From 40CM-4-69-5 sp036556905 (GTDB lineage: Bacteria; Methylomirabilota; Methylomirabilia; Rokubacteriales; CSP1-6): a stretch of DNA of 64,000 nt. Position 1 is the first letter of the stretch; every line of letters starts with the position of its first letter. Location of the stretch: the NCBI GenBank assembly GCA_036556905.1, contig DATBIM010000108.1, positions 25,866 to 89,865 on the forward strand, read 5' to 3'. The notes below the pieces were generated by a model, which ran no database searches, was not told the DNA's origin, and saw only the letters and a list, made by a program, of their open reading frames with translations. A program made the position numbers and the translations under genes. Of this stretch, positions 17,303 to 27,012 are shown in pieces.

Positions 17303-19738
17303 ATGCCCAACGAGCGACAGGTCCCGGTCCCCATCGAAGAGGAGATGCGGAAGTCCTATCTGGACTACGCCATGTCCGTCATCGTCGGTCGCGCGCTGCC
17401 GGATATCCGCGATGGCCTCAAGCCCGTTCACCGCCGCGTGCTCTATGCCATGCAGGAGCTGGGGCTGGCCTGGAATCGACCCTACAAGAAGGCCGCTCGC
17501 GTGGTGGGCGAAGTGTTGGGGAAATATCACCCCCACGGCGACGCGCCGGTATACGAGGCGCTGGTGCGGATGGTCCAGGAGTTCTCGCTGCGGTATCCCC
17601 TGGTCGACGGCCAGGGAAACTTCGGCTCCATCGATGGCGACCCGCCGGCCGCCATGCGGTACACGGAAGCCCGGCTGGCCAAGATCGCCCACGAGATGCT
17701 GGCCGACATCGACAAAGAGACCGTCGACTTCGTTCCCAACTTCGACGAGTCGCTCCAGGAACCCATCGTCCTGCCCACCCGGGTGCCCAACCTCCTGATC
17801 AACGGGTCGGCAGGCATCGCGGTGGGGATGGCCACGAACATCCCCCCGCACAACCTCTCCGAGGTGATCGACGCGCTGGTCCTGCTCATCGACGACCCGG
17901 CCGCCCCGCTCGAGCAGCTCATGAAGATCGTCACCGGACCCGATTTCCCGACCCGCGGGTTCATCTATGGCATGAGCGGGATCCGGGAGGCCTACACCAC
18001 CGGGCGGGGCACCATCACGCTGCGGGCCAAGGCCCACGCCGAGAAGCTGCGCGGTGGCCGCGAAGCGATCATCATCACCGAGCTGCCCTACCAGGTGAAC
18101 AAGGCCAGCCTCATCGAGAAGATCTCCGAGCTGAGTCGCGAGAAGAAGATCGACGGCCTCTCCGAGATCCGCGACGAGTCGAACCGCGAGGGCATCCGGA
18201 TCGTGCTGGAGCTGGCCCGCGGAGAGATTCCCCAGATCGCGCTGAACCAGCTCTACAAGCACACCCAGATGCAGACGACCTTCGGGATCATCATGCTGGC
18301 CCTCGTGGAGCGCCGGCCCCAGGTGGTGAATCTCAAGGAGATGCTGGAGGCCTTCATCCGCTTCCGGCGCGAGATCGTAACGCGGCGCACACGCTTCGAT
18401 CTGGCCCGGGCCGAGGAGAAGGCCCACGTGCTGGCCGGGTTGCGCAAGGCGGTCGAGCACCTGGACGCCGTGATCCGGCTCATCCGGCAGGCCGAGAGCC
18501 CGGAGGCCGCCAAGGACGCCCTGATGAGCCGGCTCGAGCTCAGCGAGATCCAGGCCAAGGCCATCCTGGACATGCGGCTGCAGCGCCTGACCCAGCTGGA
18601 GCGGCACAAGGTCGTCGAGGAGCATGAGCAGACGCTGGCCCTCATCGAGGAGCTCAAGGGCATCCTGGCCTCCGAGGCCAAGCTGATGGGGATCATCAAG
18701 CAGGAGCTCCTGGCCCTCAAGACCGAGTATGGCGACGCCCGGCGGACGGAGATCCTCACCGAGACGACCGAGCTCACCATCGAGGACCTGCTCGCCGACG
18801 AAGAGATGGTCGTCACCATCACCCGGTCGGGATACATCAAGCGCACCCACGTCGAGGCGTACCGGAGCCAGCGGCGGGGCGGCAAGGGCGTGACGGGGAT
18901 GGAGACCAAGGAGGAGGATATCGTCGCGGACCTGTTCGTGGCCTCCACGCACTCCTCCCTGCTCTTCTTCACCAACCTGGGCAAGGTGCACTGGCTCAAG
19001 GTTCACGAGATCCCCGAGGGGGGACGCCAGGCCAAGGGCAAGGCCATGGTGAATCTCCTGTCGCTGGGGGAGGGCGAGCGGGTAGCCACCTGCGTGCCGG
19101 TGCGGGACTTCGCGGCCGGCGGCCACATCCTGTTCGTCACCAAGCAGGGCAAGGTGAAGAAGACCGAGCTGGAGGCGTACTCGCATCCGCGGGCCGGAGG
19201 CATTCAGGCCATTGGCCTGGAGGCTGGGGACGAGGTGATCGGGGCCCGCCGAACGGACGGCCAGCGCGAGGTGATGGTCGCCACCAAGCTGGGCATCACC
19301 ATCCGGTTTGCCGAGGAAGAAGTGCGCCCGATGGGGCGGGGCGCCTCCGGCGTGCGGGGCGTCGAGCTCGAGGAGGGCGACGAGGTCATCACCACCGACG
19401 TGGTCCAGGAGGGGGTCACCATCCTCACCGTCACCGAGCGCGGCTTCGGCAAGCGGACACCGCTCGAGGAGTACCGCCTGCAGGGCCGGGCTGGCAAGGG
19501 AATCATCGACATCAAGACGGGTGGCCGCAACGGGAACGTCGTGGGCATGCTGCAAGTCCGTGACGAAGACGACCTGCTCGTCGTCACGACCAAGGGCAAG
19601 ATCATCCGCATGCATGCTGCCGACATCTCCTCGCAGGGGCGCAACACGTGGGGGGTCCGGATCATCGACCTGGAGCCGGACGACCGGGTCGGTTCGATCG
19701 CCCGCGTGGAGGCCGAACAGACGTCTGAGGCGCAGTAG
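17303..19738 (+). CDS. gyrA: DNA gyrase subunit A
   Basis: Breakage-reunion subunit of gyrase, 811 residues. The catalytic tyrosine lies in AAMRYTEARLAKIA (about residue 117). The quinolone-determining region reads HGDAPVYEALVRM: compared with E. coli, Ser83 is Ala, Ala84 is Pro and Asp87 is Glu. The C-terminal pinwheel contains the GyrA box QRRGGKG, needed for DNA wrapping, so this is gyrase rather than topoisomerase IV. A 101-nt spacer after gyrB holds a small hairpin (CTCGGG/CCCGAG, 17264-17279). No clear Shine-Dalgarno precedes the ATG. Confidence 0.97.
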   Translation: MPNERQVPVPIEEEMRKSYLDYAMSVIVGRALPDIRDGLKPVHRRVLYAMQELGLAWNRPYKKAARVVGEVLGKYHPHGDAPVYEALVRMVQEFSLRYPLVDGQGNFGSIDGDPPAAMRYTEARLAKIAHEMLADIDKETVDFVPNFDESLQEPIVLPTRVPNLLINGSAGIAVGMATNIPPHNLSEVIDALVLLIDDPAAPLEQLMKIVTGPDFPTRGFIYGMSGIREAYTTGRGTITLRAKAHAEKLRGGREAIIITELPYQVNKASLIEKISELSREKKIDGLSEIRDESNREGIRIVLELARGEIPQIALNQLYKHTQMQTTFGIIMLALVERRPQVVNLKEMLEAFIRFRREIVTRRTRFDLARAEEKAHVLAGLRKAVEHLDAVIRLIRQAESPEAAKDALMSRLELSEIQAKAILDMRLQRLTQLERHKVVEEHEQTLALIEELKGILASEAKLMGIIKQELLALKTEYGDARRTEILTETTELTIEDLLADEEMVVTITRSGYIKRTHVEAYRSQRRGGKGVTGMETKEEDIVADLFVASTHSSLLFFTNLGKVHWLKVHEIPEGGRQAKGKAMVNLLSLGEGERVATCVPVRDFAAGGHILFVTKQGKVKKTELEAYSHPRAGGIQAIGLEAGDEVIGARRTDGQREVMVATKLGITIRFAEEEVRPMGRGASGVRGVELEEGDEVITTDVVQEGVTILTVTERGFGKRTPLEEYRLQGRAGKGIIDIKTGGRNGNVVGMLQVRDEDDLLVVTTKGKIIRMHAADISSQGRNTWGVRIIDLEPDDRVGSIARVEAEQTSEAQ

Positions 19739-19748
19739 CGGGGCCGCC

Positions 19749-21056
19749 GTGCTGGACATCCGGCTCTTCCGGGAGCAGCCCGAGACCGTAGAACGGGGGC
19801 TGGCCGCCCGGGGCGAGTCGCCCGCCGTCGTCAAGGAAGTTCTGGCGCTGGACGCCGAGAGGCGGCGCCCCCTCCGCGAGGCCGAGGAGCTCAAGGCCGA
19901 GCGCAACCGGGTCTCGGAGGCCATCGGCCAGGCCCGCCGGCGGGGTGAGGACGCCTCGGCCGAGCAAGCACGGATGCGCGCGGTCGGCGAGCGCATCAAG
20001 GCGCTGGAAGCGGAGGTCGCGGCGCGGGAGGCGGCGATCGAGCACCTCCTGCTGCAGCTTCCGAATTTGCCCCACCCGTCGGTCCCGTCCGGCCTGACCG
20101 AGGACCAGAACGTCGAAGTCCGCCGCTGGGGCACCGTGCCGTCCTTCGCGTTCGCGGCCCGGCCGCACGAGGAGCTCGGGGAACGCCTGGGCCTCCTGGA
20201 CTTCGAGCGGGCCGCCCGGATCGCCAAGTCCCGCTTCACGGTGCTGTGGGGCGGGGCCGCGCGCCTGGAACGGGCCCTGACCCAGTTCATGCTCGATCTG
20301 CACACCCGGGAGCACGGCTATACCGAGGTATGGACGCCGCACCTCGTGAGCGGCGAGACGATGCTGGGCACGGCCCAGCTGCCGAAATTCGAAGACCAGC
20401 TCTTCAAGACGCAGGAGCCTGACGAGAACCGGACGCTCTATCTCATCCCGACGGCGGAGGTCCCCCTTACCGCGGTGCACCGCGGTGAGTTCCTGCCGGA
20501 GGCGACCTTGCCGCGCCGGTACGTGGCCTTCACGCCCTGCTACCGCCGGGAAGCGGGAACATACGGCAAGGATCTGAAGGGAATGATCCGACAGCACCAG
20601 TTCGACAAGGTGGAGCTGGTGAAGATCACGACACCCGCCCAGTCGTACGCCGAGCTCGAGACGATGGTGCACAGCGCGGAAACGGTGCTGCAGCGGCTGG
20701 AGATCCCCTACCGCCTGGTCGACCATTGCGCCGGAGACATGGGCTTCGCGGCGGCCAAGAGCTACGACATCGAGGTCTGGCTGCCCGGGCAGGGCAAGTA
20801 CCGCGAGATCTCCTCCTGCTCCAACTGTGAGGCATTCCAGGCCCGCCGACTCGACCTTCGCTATCGACCGGCCGGCGGGGGCCGGGCCGAGTACTGCCAT
20901 ACCCTGAATGGTTCGGGGCTGGCCGTCGGACGCACGCTGATCGCCGTGCTCGAGAACTATCAGGAGGCCGACGGCAGCGTGACCATTCCAGCCGTGCTGC
21001 GCCCGTACATGGGCGGCCTCGAGCGGCTCACTCTCGCGTACGCCCCGCGCTCCTGA
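19749..21056 (+). CDS. serS: Seryl-tRNA synthetase
   Basis: Class II synthetase that charges all tRNA-Ser species, and tRNA-Sec if present. The start is GTG 19749 (LDIRLFREQPETVERGLAAR), 10 nt after the gyrA stop, giving 435 residues. The N-terminal antiparallel coiled-coil arm (about residues 27-100) is present. The core shows motif 2 in FTPCYRREAGTYGKD and motif 3 in LNGSGLAVGRTLIAVLENYQ. Four tRNA-Ser genes follow within 5-9 kb, including the three UCN readers and the AGC/AGU reader. Confidence 0.96.
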   Translation: MLDIRLFREQPETVERGLAARGESPAVVKEVLALDAERRRPLREAEELKAERNRVSEAIGQARRRGEDASAEQARMRAVGERIKALEAEVAAREAAIEHLLLQLPNLPHPSVPSGLTEDQNVEVRRWGTVPSFAFAARPHEELGERLGLLDFERAARIAKSRFTVLWGGAARLERALTQFMLDLHTREHGYTEVWTPHLVSGETMLGTAQLPKFEDQLFKTQEPDENRTLYLIPTAEVPLTAVHRGEFLPEATLPRRYVAFTPCYRREAGTYGKDLKGMIRQHQFDKVELVKITTPAQSYAELETMVHSAETVLQRLEIPYRLVDHCAGDMGFAAAKSYDIEVWLPGQGKYREISSCSNCEAFQARRLDLRYRPAGGGRAEYCHTLNGSGLAVGRTLIAVLENYQEADGSVTIPAVLRPYMGGLERLTLAYAPRS

Positions 21057-21222
21057 GATATCCGCGCTAGAGCGAACCTGCCTAAACGTCACCCCGCCTG
21101 TCACGGGGATCGAATAGCGCCACATAAGTCCGCGACACGGCGTCGCCCGAGTCTGGCACCTCGCGTGCACCCGCCTCCTCTGCGCTCGCCCGCCGAGCTC
21201 GGGCGGCGCGGGAGGTTCGGCT

Positions 21223-21639
21223 ATGAAGAGGGCAGGTCTCGTGGTCTTGGTCCTGGTCGCATCGTGGAGCGTGATCCCGGCCACGCCGGCGAGCGCGACG
21301 AACGTCAACGTCGGTGTCACCATCGGCCCGCCGCCGCCCCCGCCGCCGGTCCTGGTGGCGACCCCGCGGTTCGTCGTCATCCCGGGCAGCCCCGTTCAAT
21401 ACGCGCCGGGGGTGAGCTTCAACCTGTTCATCCACAGCGGCCGTTACTACAGCTTTCACAACGGCGTGTGGTTTCACTCGCCGAGGCGTGGCGGCCCCTG
21501 GGCAATTATTGCGATGGAGAGGGTGCCCCACGTGGTCCGCGCCGTGCCCGTGACCTATTTCAAGGTCCCGCCCGGGCACGCCCGGAAGCACGACGGCCCG
21601 CCGATGGGGTATCCCGGGAAGGGCCCGAAGCACCGGTAA
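21223..21639 (+). CDS. Small secreted proline-rich protein, function unknown
   Basis: A 138-residue protein with a signal peptide (MKRAGLVVLVLVASWSVIPA, cleavage near TPASA-TN). A run of seven prolines (about residues 36-42) follows, then a C-terminal part with the tyrosine/tryptophan-rich YYSFHNGVWFHSP and VPVTYFKVPPGHA. GGGAGG precedes the ATG at good spacing. Family and function are not recognised. The 163-nt spacer between serS and this gene shows nothing clear. The gene converges on the histidine kinase, with 32 nt between their ends. Confidence 0.8.
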   Translation: MKRAGLVVLVLVASWSVIPATPASATNVNVGVTIGPPPPPPPVLVATPRFVVIPGSPVQYAPGVSFNLFIHSGRYYSFHNGVWFHSPRRGGPWAIIAMERVPHVVRAVPVTYFKVPPGHARKHDGPPMGYPGKGPKHR

Positions 21640-21671
21640 GGCCAGCGTTAGCCCGCCGAGATCCACCATCC

Positions 21672-24632
21672 TTAGCGGCGAGACTCCTCCACTCCGCGCT
21701 CCCGACCGTTGAGCGCCTGAATCACGACGCGGCGAATTGCGGCGAGATCGAAGGGCTTGGCCAGGCAGGGGGCCTGGGTCGACTCGAGAAAATCGCGGGT
21801 GGTCGGTCCCAGCAGGTCGCCAGTCATGAACACGAAGCGCGGTCGACGATCGGGGAAGCGCGCCGACAGTTCGCGGTAAAGGCCGGGGCCATCGACGTCG
21901 GGCATCCGGATGTCGGTGATGATGAGGTCGTAACGGCGCGCAGCGAGCTGCTCCAGCGCGCTGGCGACGCTGACCGCCGCATCGACCGCGTGACCGTCCA
22001 GGCGCAGCATGTCGGCGACGAGATGGGCGACGGCCGGCTCGTCGTCGACGACGAGGATCGTCTGGCTGCCGATCACCGCCTGTCCCTCCGGCTCTCGACC
22101 GAGGGGCTCGACCGCCGCCTGCCCCACCGGCAGCTCCACGGTGAACACGGCACCCAGGCCCGGGCGGCCGTCGACCCTCAGCGTCCCGCCATGGCCCTCC
22201 ACGATGCCCAGACAGAGCGAAAGCCCGAGCCCGGTGCCATGGCCCACCGGCTTGGTCGTGAAGAAGGGCTCGAAGATGCGGGCCTGGACGTCGGCGGGGA
22301 TGCCGGGGCCGGTATCGGTCACCTGCAGGAGCACCATGGAACGGGCCGTATCGTGCCGGGTGGCGATGGTGAGGCGCCGGAGCGGGGACTCCCGCATGGC
22401 CTGATGGGCGTTGGTCAGTAGATTCACGATGACTTGCTGTAGCTGGTGAGCATCCGCCCACAGCTCCGGCATATCGGCGGCCAGGTCGAGCTCGGCCTGC
22501 ACATTGTCCAGCCCAAAGGGGTAGGCGAGCAGCTCCAACGCTTCCGTCACGACGCGGTTGAGCGCCACTCGACGCCGCTCGGGAGGGTGCTTGCGGGCCA
22601 GGGCCAGGAAATTGCGCACGATCCGACTGCAGCGGTACGAGGCCTGCTCGATCTGCAGGGCTGACTGCTCGAGCGTCGTCCCCGTCAGGGTCGACTTCAG
22701 CATCCCGGCGTAGCCGCTGATCACGGTGAGCGGATTGTTCAGCTCGTGGGCCACGCCGGCGAGGAGTTGCCCCATCGTGGCCAGCTTCTCGCTCTGCCGG
22801 AGCGCGTCCTCGGTCCGTCGCCGCTCGCCGGCCAGGCGGTGCTTCTCGAGAATGAGCGACGCGTGATCGGCAAAGGCGGCGAGCAGTGAGACCTCGTCGG
22901 CGGTGAAGAGCCGGCGTTGCCGGGCGTAGACGTTGAGGGCCCCGATGACATTCCCGCCGGTCCGGAGCGGCACCCCGAGGAAGGCGTGGATGCCCTGCTC
23001 CTCAGCGCCCTGCCGATGTTCGCGATCGTAGCGCAGGTCCTCGGCCAGCTCTTCCACCGCCACGGGAGCGCCGCTGGCCACGACCGCGCCGCTGAGGCTC
23101 TCTCCCACCTTCAGCCGCGGGCGAGACACGAAAGAGGCCGCCTCCTCCGTACAGGCCTTGAGGACGAGCTCGTCGCCCTCCAGCAGCCTGAGCGCGGCAG
23201 CTTCGACGTGAAGGAGGCGGGCGGCTTCATTCACGATGACCGAGAGGGTTTCGTCGGGCTCGCTCACCGCGGCCAGGCGGCCGGCCAGGCTGTAGAGCAC
23301 CTCCAGCCGGTGACGCTCGCGCTCGGCACGGTCGTAGAGGCGGGCGTTGTCCAGGGCGGTGGCCGCCTGATTGGCCAGGACCGAGAGGACCTTCAGCTCC
23401 TCGGCGTCGAAGGCCTCGCCGGACAGCTTCTCACCGACGAGGAGGATCGCCCGCACCCGGGCCTCGATCCGCACGGCGACGACCACGGCGGCATTGATCT
23501 GGTCGAGCTCGTCCACCACGGGTCCGAAGAACCGGGCGATTCGGGGGTTCGACCGGGCCTCGTCCAGCACCAGCATGCCATCGGCCTGCTCCAACCACCC
23601 CACGATCGGGCTCGACACCGCCAGCGCGCGGACGCCCGCCTGTTCGCCGGTGATGCTTTCCTCGCGGTGAAGGACGAAGGCATCGGTGGCTGCGTCGCGC
23701 ATCATGATCGCGCAGTGCGTGAGCGGCACCCCCCGTACGAGCCCGTCGAGGAGGGTGTCGACCAGGGCCGGGAAGCTCAGGATGGCGCTCATGCGCTTGC
23801 TCAGGGCCACCAGGGTTTCGTAGCAGCCCCGGGATCGGCTGAACATCAGGCGCTCGATGCGATCCTCCAGCGGTCGTCCCAGCGGCGAGAGGAGCAGGGC
23901 GAACAGAAAGCCGAGCGGCGCCACGATCCAGATGGCCGTGCTCTCGGTGAGGCCGAACACGTCTTCCAGGATCCACGTGACCGCCACGAGGGCCGCGGTC
24001 ACCGCGGCGGCCACCGCGCCGTACACGCAGCCCTTCTTGACCAGCACGCTGACGTCGAACATGCGGTAACGGATGATGGCGAACCCGAACAGGACGGCCG
24101 ACACCATGTTGGCGGGAATCCCGACGGGGTAGAGGGTTTCCAGCTCGGGGAAGCGGCGGGCCAGCGCGAACCGGATGATGTCCACGCAGCCGCCGGCGAT
24201 GGTGGCCAGCGTACCCAGCACAATGAGCGTGGCCCGATTGCGGCGGAAGCTGGAATCGATCCGTCCCCAGGCGCGATGCAGGTGGACGAGCCCGCTGAAG
24301 AGAACGATGTAGAAGTAACCGAGGAACAGGTAGTACAGGGGGCCCGGCATCGGCGCCCAGCCCCAGGCCGTCGTCTGGACACCGGCGATGAAATGACCGG
24401 TGGCGGCGAGGTTGGCCAATCCGAAGAGCGCGGCCAGGGCGTAGACGGCGACGAGCGCCGACCGCCGCTGGGTGCGCCGCTCGAGGAACGTCAGCATGAA
24501 GTGGTAATAGACGGCGGGCACGGCGATCACGCCGACGTGGATGACGACCTCCCAGAAGTACGCAATGTCGGCGCCGGTCACGCGCCGGAGCATGAAGACA
24601 CCGAAGTTCCAGAGCGCCATCGCCGACACCAA
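21672..24632 (-). CDS. Membrane hybrid sensor histidine kinase with two GAF domains and a receiver
   Basis: Phosphorelay sensor of at least 986 residues. In order: several N-terminal membrane helices (to about residue 235), GAF domain 1 (about 275-415), GAF domain 2 (about 430-590), a dimerisation domain with H-box GVAHELNNPLT, a GHKL ATPase with DTGPGIP and GTGLGLSLCLGIVEGHGG, and a C-terminal receiver with phospho-acceptor aspartate in DLIITDIRMPDVDG. The GTG at 24632 is probably not the true start: the frame stays open upstream for about 35 more hydrophobic residues (LLPLAALVLNACLVTISLL), back to a TAG. There, GGAGG is placed for an ATC or CTG start. No partner regulator is adjacent. Confidence 0.92.
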   Translation of the reverse strand: MVSAMALWNFGVFMLRRVTGADIAYFWEVVIHVGVIAVPAVYYHFMLTFLERRTQRRSALVAVYALAALFGLANLAATGHFIAGVQTTAWGWAPMPGPLYYLFLGYFYIVLFSGLVHLHRAWGRIDSSFRRNRATLIVLGTLATIAGGCVDIIRFALARRFPELETLYPVGIPANMVSAVLFGFAIIRYRMFDVSVLVKKGCVYGAVAAAVTAALVAVTWILEDVFGLTESTAIWIVAPLGFLFALLLSPLGRPLEDRIERLMFSRSRGCYETLVALSKRMSAILSFPALVDTLLDGLVRGVPLTHCAIMMRDAATDAFVLHREESITGEQAGVRALAVSSPIVGWLEQADGMLVLDEARSNPRIARFFGPVVDELDQINAAVVVAVRIEARVRAILLVGEKLSGEAFDAEELKVLSVLANQAATALDNARLYDRAERERHRLEVLYSLAGRLAAVSEPDETLSVIVNEAARLLHVEAAALRLLEGDELVLKACTEEAASFVSRPRLKVGESLSGAVVASGAPVAVEELAEDLRYDREHRQGAEEQGIHAFLGVPLRTGGNVIGALNVYARQRRLFTADEVSLLAAFADHASLILEKHRLAGERRRTEDALRQSEKLATMGQLLAGVAHELNNPLTVISGYAGMLKSTLTGTTLEQSALQIEQASYRCSRIVRNFLALARKHPPERRRVALNRVVTEALELLAYPFGLDNVQAELDLAADMPELWADAHQLQQVIVNLLTNAHQAMRESPLRRLTIATRHDTARSMVLLQVTDTGPGIPADVQARIFEPFFTTKPVGHGTGLGLSLCLGIVEGHGGTLRVDGRPGLGAVFTVELPVGQAAVEPLGREPEGQAVIGSQTILVVDDEPAVAHLVADMLRLDGHAVDAAVSVASALEQLAARRYDLIITDIRMPDVDGPGLYRELSARFPDRRPRFVFMTGDLLGPTTRDFLESTQAPCLAKPFDLAAIRRVVIQALNGRERGVEESRR

Positions 24633-24900
24633 TGCGGCGAAGGCGCGGTTGAGGCTGTGGCCGGGATTGCGGAGCAGTGAGATGGTGACCAGACAGGCGT
24701 TCAGGACCAGGGCAGCGAGGGGCAGGAGGTGATGCGGGGTCAGCGCGGGACCGATCGCCTACCTCCACGGAGCCATCCACGCGCCATGGTTCACGATTAT
24801 GGGTGGCCCCGCGGGCTCCGACCAACCTTTCCCCGAGCGGAGTGAGCCGATTGCATCAGTCCGGCTCCTCCCGGATCACGCGCGGTACCTGCGTCGGGCG

Positions 24901-26142
24901 TCAGGGTGCGAAGGCGAAGAGGTAGGCGCGCAGGCTGATCGCCAGCGCGACCGCTTGAATCGTGGCGTCCTCGGTCCGCCCGCCGATCTTGATGCGGTGC
25001 CCGGGGGAGTACACGAACTTCGATTCCAGGCCGAGGGCGATGTTACTGGTGACGAAGTACTCGATGCCCGCACCGACCACGAGGCCGGCCGCGTAACTGG
25101 AGGCGTCGATCTCGAGGTCGGCCCCCGGCGGTTTACGGTCATTGAACTCGGCGTGAATGAGCCCGACGCCCACCGAGCCATAGGGCACGGCGCGTCCGCC
25201 GGCGAGCGGATACCGCCCGCGAAGCGCGGGAGTGAAGGCATAGACCGCGTACTCGCCGATCGTGCCGAGGCCTGATACGGTCAACGCGACCTCGTATCCG
25301 TCCACGGCGAACTCGGCGCCGAAGTATCGTCCGAAATCGAGGCCGAGCGACACTCCGAAGAAGTGCGCCAGCTCGTCCCCAATCGCCGCTGGCACCGGCG
25401 TGGCCTCGACGCCCGGGGCGAGCTCGGAATCGGTCGGGATGGCCCCTCCGGCGCGGAGGGCGAGATACAGGCGTGCCCGCTCGCGAAGGTCGGCCAGAGG
25501 AACCGGCTGGAGCTCGGGATAGAAGAAACGGAGACCGAACGAGGTCAGGGGGCTCGAGGCGTTGATCGTGTGGCGGGTGCCTCCGACCGTCAGCGTCTGA
25601 TCGCCGGCGAACAGATACTTGAACTCGACGCCGAGGGCGATGTTGTCGGCCAGGAAGAATTCGATACCGGCTCCGAGCGTGCCGACCGGGGTCGTCGACT
25701 CGTCATCGATCTGAAGGCCGAGGGCCGAGCTTGGGCGGCCCGCGGTGCTGGCCGGGGTCTTGCGATCGTTGAACTCGGTGAGGGCGATGCCGGCTCCACC
25801 GATGAGATACGGGACCAGCCGGTCGCGGAGGAGGGGGTATCGTAGCCGGACCTGGGGCACGAGCGCAAAGACGCCGTACTCGCCGATGGTGCCGATGCCC
25901 CGGATCTCCGGGAAGAGCTCGAAGCGATCCCCGGACAGCTCGACCCCGAGGTAGCGGTTCAGGTTGGCGCCCAGCCCGAAACCGTAGTAGTCGTGGACGT
26001 CGGTGAGAGTGCTCGTGTCGCGGAACTTCAGATGGAGGTAGCCCCGGGGCCTGTCGCTGTCCTCGGCGCTGGCGAAGCCGGCCGCCGTCGAGAGCGCGAT
26101 CGCGCAGCACAGCCCGGCCAGGCGTCTCACCCGAGGCGCCAA
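24901..26142 (-). CDS. Outer-membrane beta-barrel protein with internal tandem duplication
   Basis: A 413-residue exported protein with signal peptide LAGLCCAIALSTAAGFASA. The mature part consists of two related halves of about 190 residues. GIGTIGEYGVFALVPQVRLR in half one matches GLGTIGEYAVYAFTPALRGR in half two, and AEFNDRKPP matches TEFNDRKTP. Each half alternates polar and aromatic residues like an OmpA/OmpW-sized eight-stranded barrel and has a conserved GAGIEYF/GAGIEFF stretch. The start is TTG 26142, or GTG 26130, which gives a cleaner signal peptide. It could be two fused small barrels or one sixteen-stranded pore. Confidence 0.8.
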   Translation of the reverse strand: MAPRVRRLAGLCCAIALSTAAGFASAEDSDRPRGYLHLKFRDTSTLTDVHDYYGFGLGANLNRYLGVELSGDRFELFPEIRGIGTIGEYGVFALVPQVRLRYPLLRDRLVPYLIGGAGIALTEFNDRKTPASTAGRPSSALGLQIDDESTTPVGTLGAGIEFFLADNIALGVEFKYLFAGDQTLTVGGTRHTINASSPLTSFGLRFFYPELQPVPLADLRERARLYLALRAGGAIPTDSELAPGVEATPVPAAIGDELAHFFGVSLGLDFGRYFGAEFAVDGYEVALTVSGLGTIGEYAVYAFTPALRGRYPLAGGRAVPYGSVGVGLIHAEFNDRKPPGADLEIDASSYAAGLVVGAGIEYFVTSNIALGLESKFVYSPGHRIKIGGRTEDATIQAVALAISLRAYLFAFAP

Positions 26143-26212
26143 CCGGACTGGTTTGCGTGGATCCAGGGCACGTCACGAGGAATGCCGCGCAACCATGCGA
26201 TACTAAAGCACC

Positions 26213-26301
26213 GGAGGGCTAGCCTCAACTGGTAAGGCAGTGGACTTGAAATCCACCGGGGCGCAAGCTCCATGGGGGTTCGAATCCCTCGCCCTCCGCC
26301 A
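26213..26301 (+). tRNA. tRNA-Ser (anticodon UGA)
   Basis: The acceptor stem GGAGGGC pairs with GCCCTCC, and the anticodon stem GTGGA/TCCAC encloses the loop CTTGAAA, so the anticodon is TGA. A long variable arm, typical of serine, and the T-loop GTTCGAATC are present. The 3' CCA is encoded. Confidence 0.95.
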
Positions 26302-26330
26302 CCCCGTTCCTCAGGCCGGGCCAGAACGCG

Positions 26331-26864
26331 TTACTGGCCAAACAGGCGACGGATCGCCCCGACCCCCTCGTCGATGATGCGCTCGGCCTCGCGAAAAGGG
26401 GCCGAGGCGCCGGACCGTAGCTGGACCCTGATCTCCGTGGTTTCTCCCCGCATGACCTGGACCTGCCGTACCTCGGCGGCGAACCTGGGGTGGCTGACAC
26501 GCACCCGGTATTGCCCCGCCTCGAGCGAATGCCGCGCCTTACCGCGGAAGTTAGGAGCGATGGTGGTGATGAGAGCGTTCTGCGAGCTGAGGATCTCGAC
26601 GGTTGCGTCGCGGATCGACTGCTCCGCCTTCGCGTCTTGAATGATCGCGACGATCTCCCCTTTTCCGGGCCCGGGTTTGAAGTAGCCCGGGACCGCGAAG
26701 AGCGCGCCGAGGATCGAGAGCGTTCCGGCGGTGAGCCCGATGACCGTCTGAATACTGGACAGCGAGGGCGTTGGACCACCGAACGGCCTGCCGAGCGTGA
26801 CGCGAAAAGATCCCCAGTCCACGCTCGCGTGGCGAGCAACAGGAATGCCAACGCGCACGTACAC
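26331..26864 (-). CDS. Hypothetical single-pass membrane protein with beta-sandwich-like C-terminus
   Basis: The 177-residue frame has one clear membrane helix (SIQTVIGLTAGTLSILGALF, about residues 39-58). Next comes a segment on a possible charged helix (KAEQSIRDATVEILSSQNAL), then a soluble part with SLEAGQYRVRVSHPRFAAEV and VMRGETTEIRVQL. The last part resembles PEGA or carboxypeptidase-regulatory-like beta-sandwich folds. The start is GTG 26864, with weak support and no clear ribosome site. It lies 30 nt beyond the convergent tRNA-Ser gene. Function is unknown. Confidence 0.6.
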   Translation of the reverse strand: MYVRVGIPVARHASVDWGSFRVTLGRPFGGPTPSLSSIQTVIGLTAGTLSILGALFAVPGYFKPGPGKGEIVAIIQDAKAEQSIRDATVEILSSQNALITTIAPNFRGKARHSLEAGQYRVRVSHPRFAAEVRQVQVMRGETTEIRVQLRSGASAPFREAERIIDEGVGAIRRLFGQ

Positions 26865-27012
26865 GAAAACGGTGCTTTGTCACCGCGAGATGGGAGGTGG
26901 TCGGGAGTGAGGTCTCTTGCCGCCGCGTGCCATGCTGGCTCGGAATGCCAGGAGGCACCGGGCAGAGCATCCGCGGATGGGAGGAGAAGTGACGCCCGCC
27001 GCCAATGCCCGG

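Noticed and set aside
17270..20305. 1011-codon antisense open frame across gyrA and serS
   Set aside because: It spans two unmistakable conserved genes on the other strand and has the low-complexity composition of a shadow frame.
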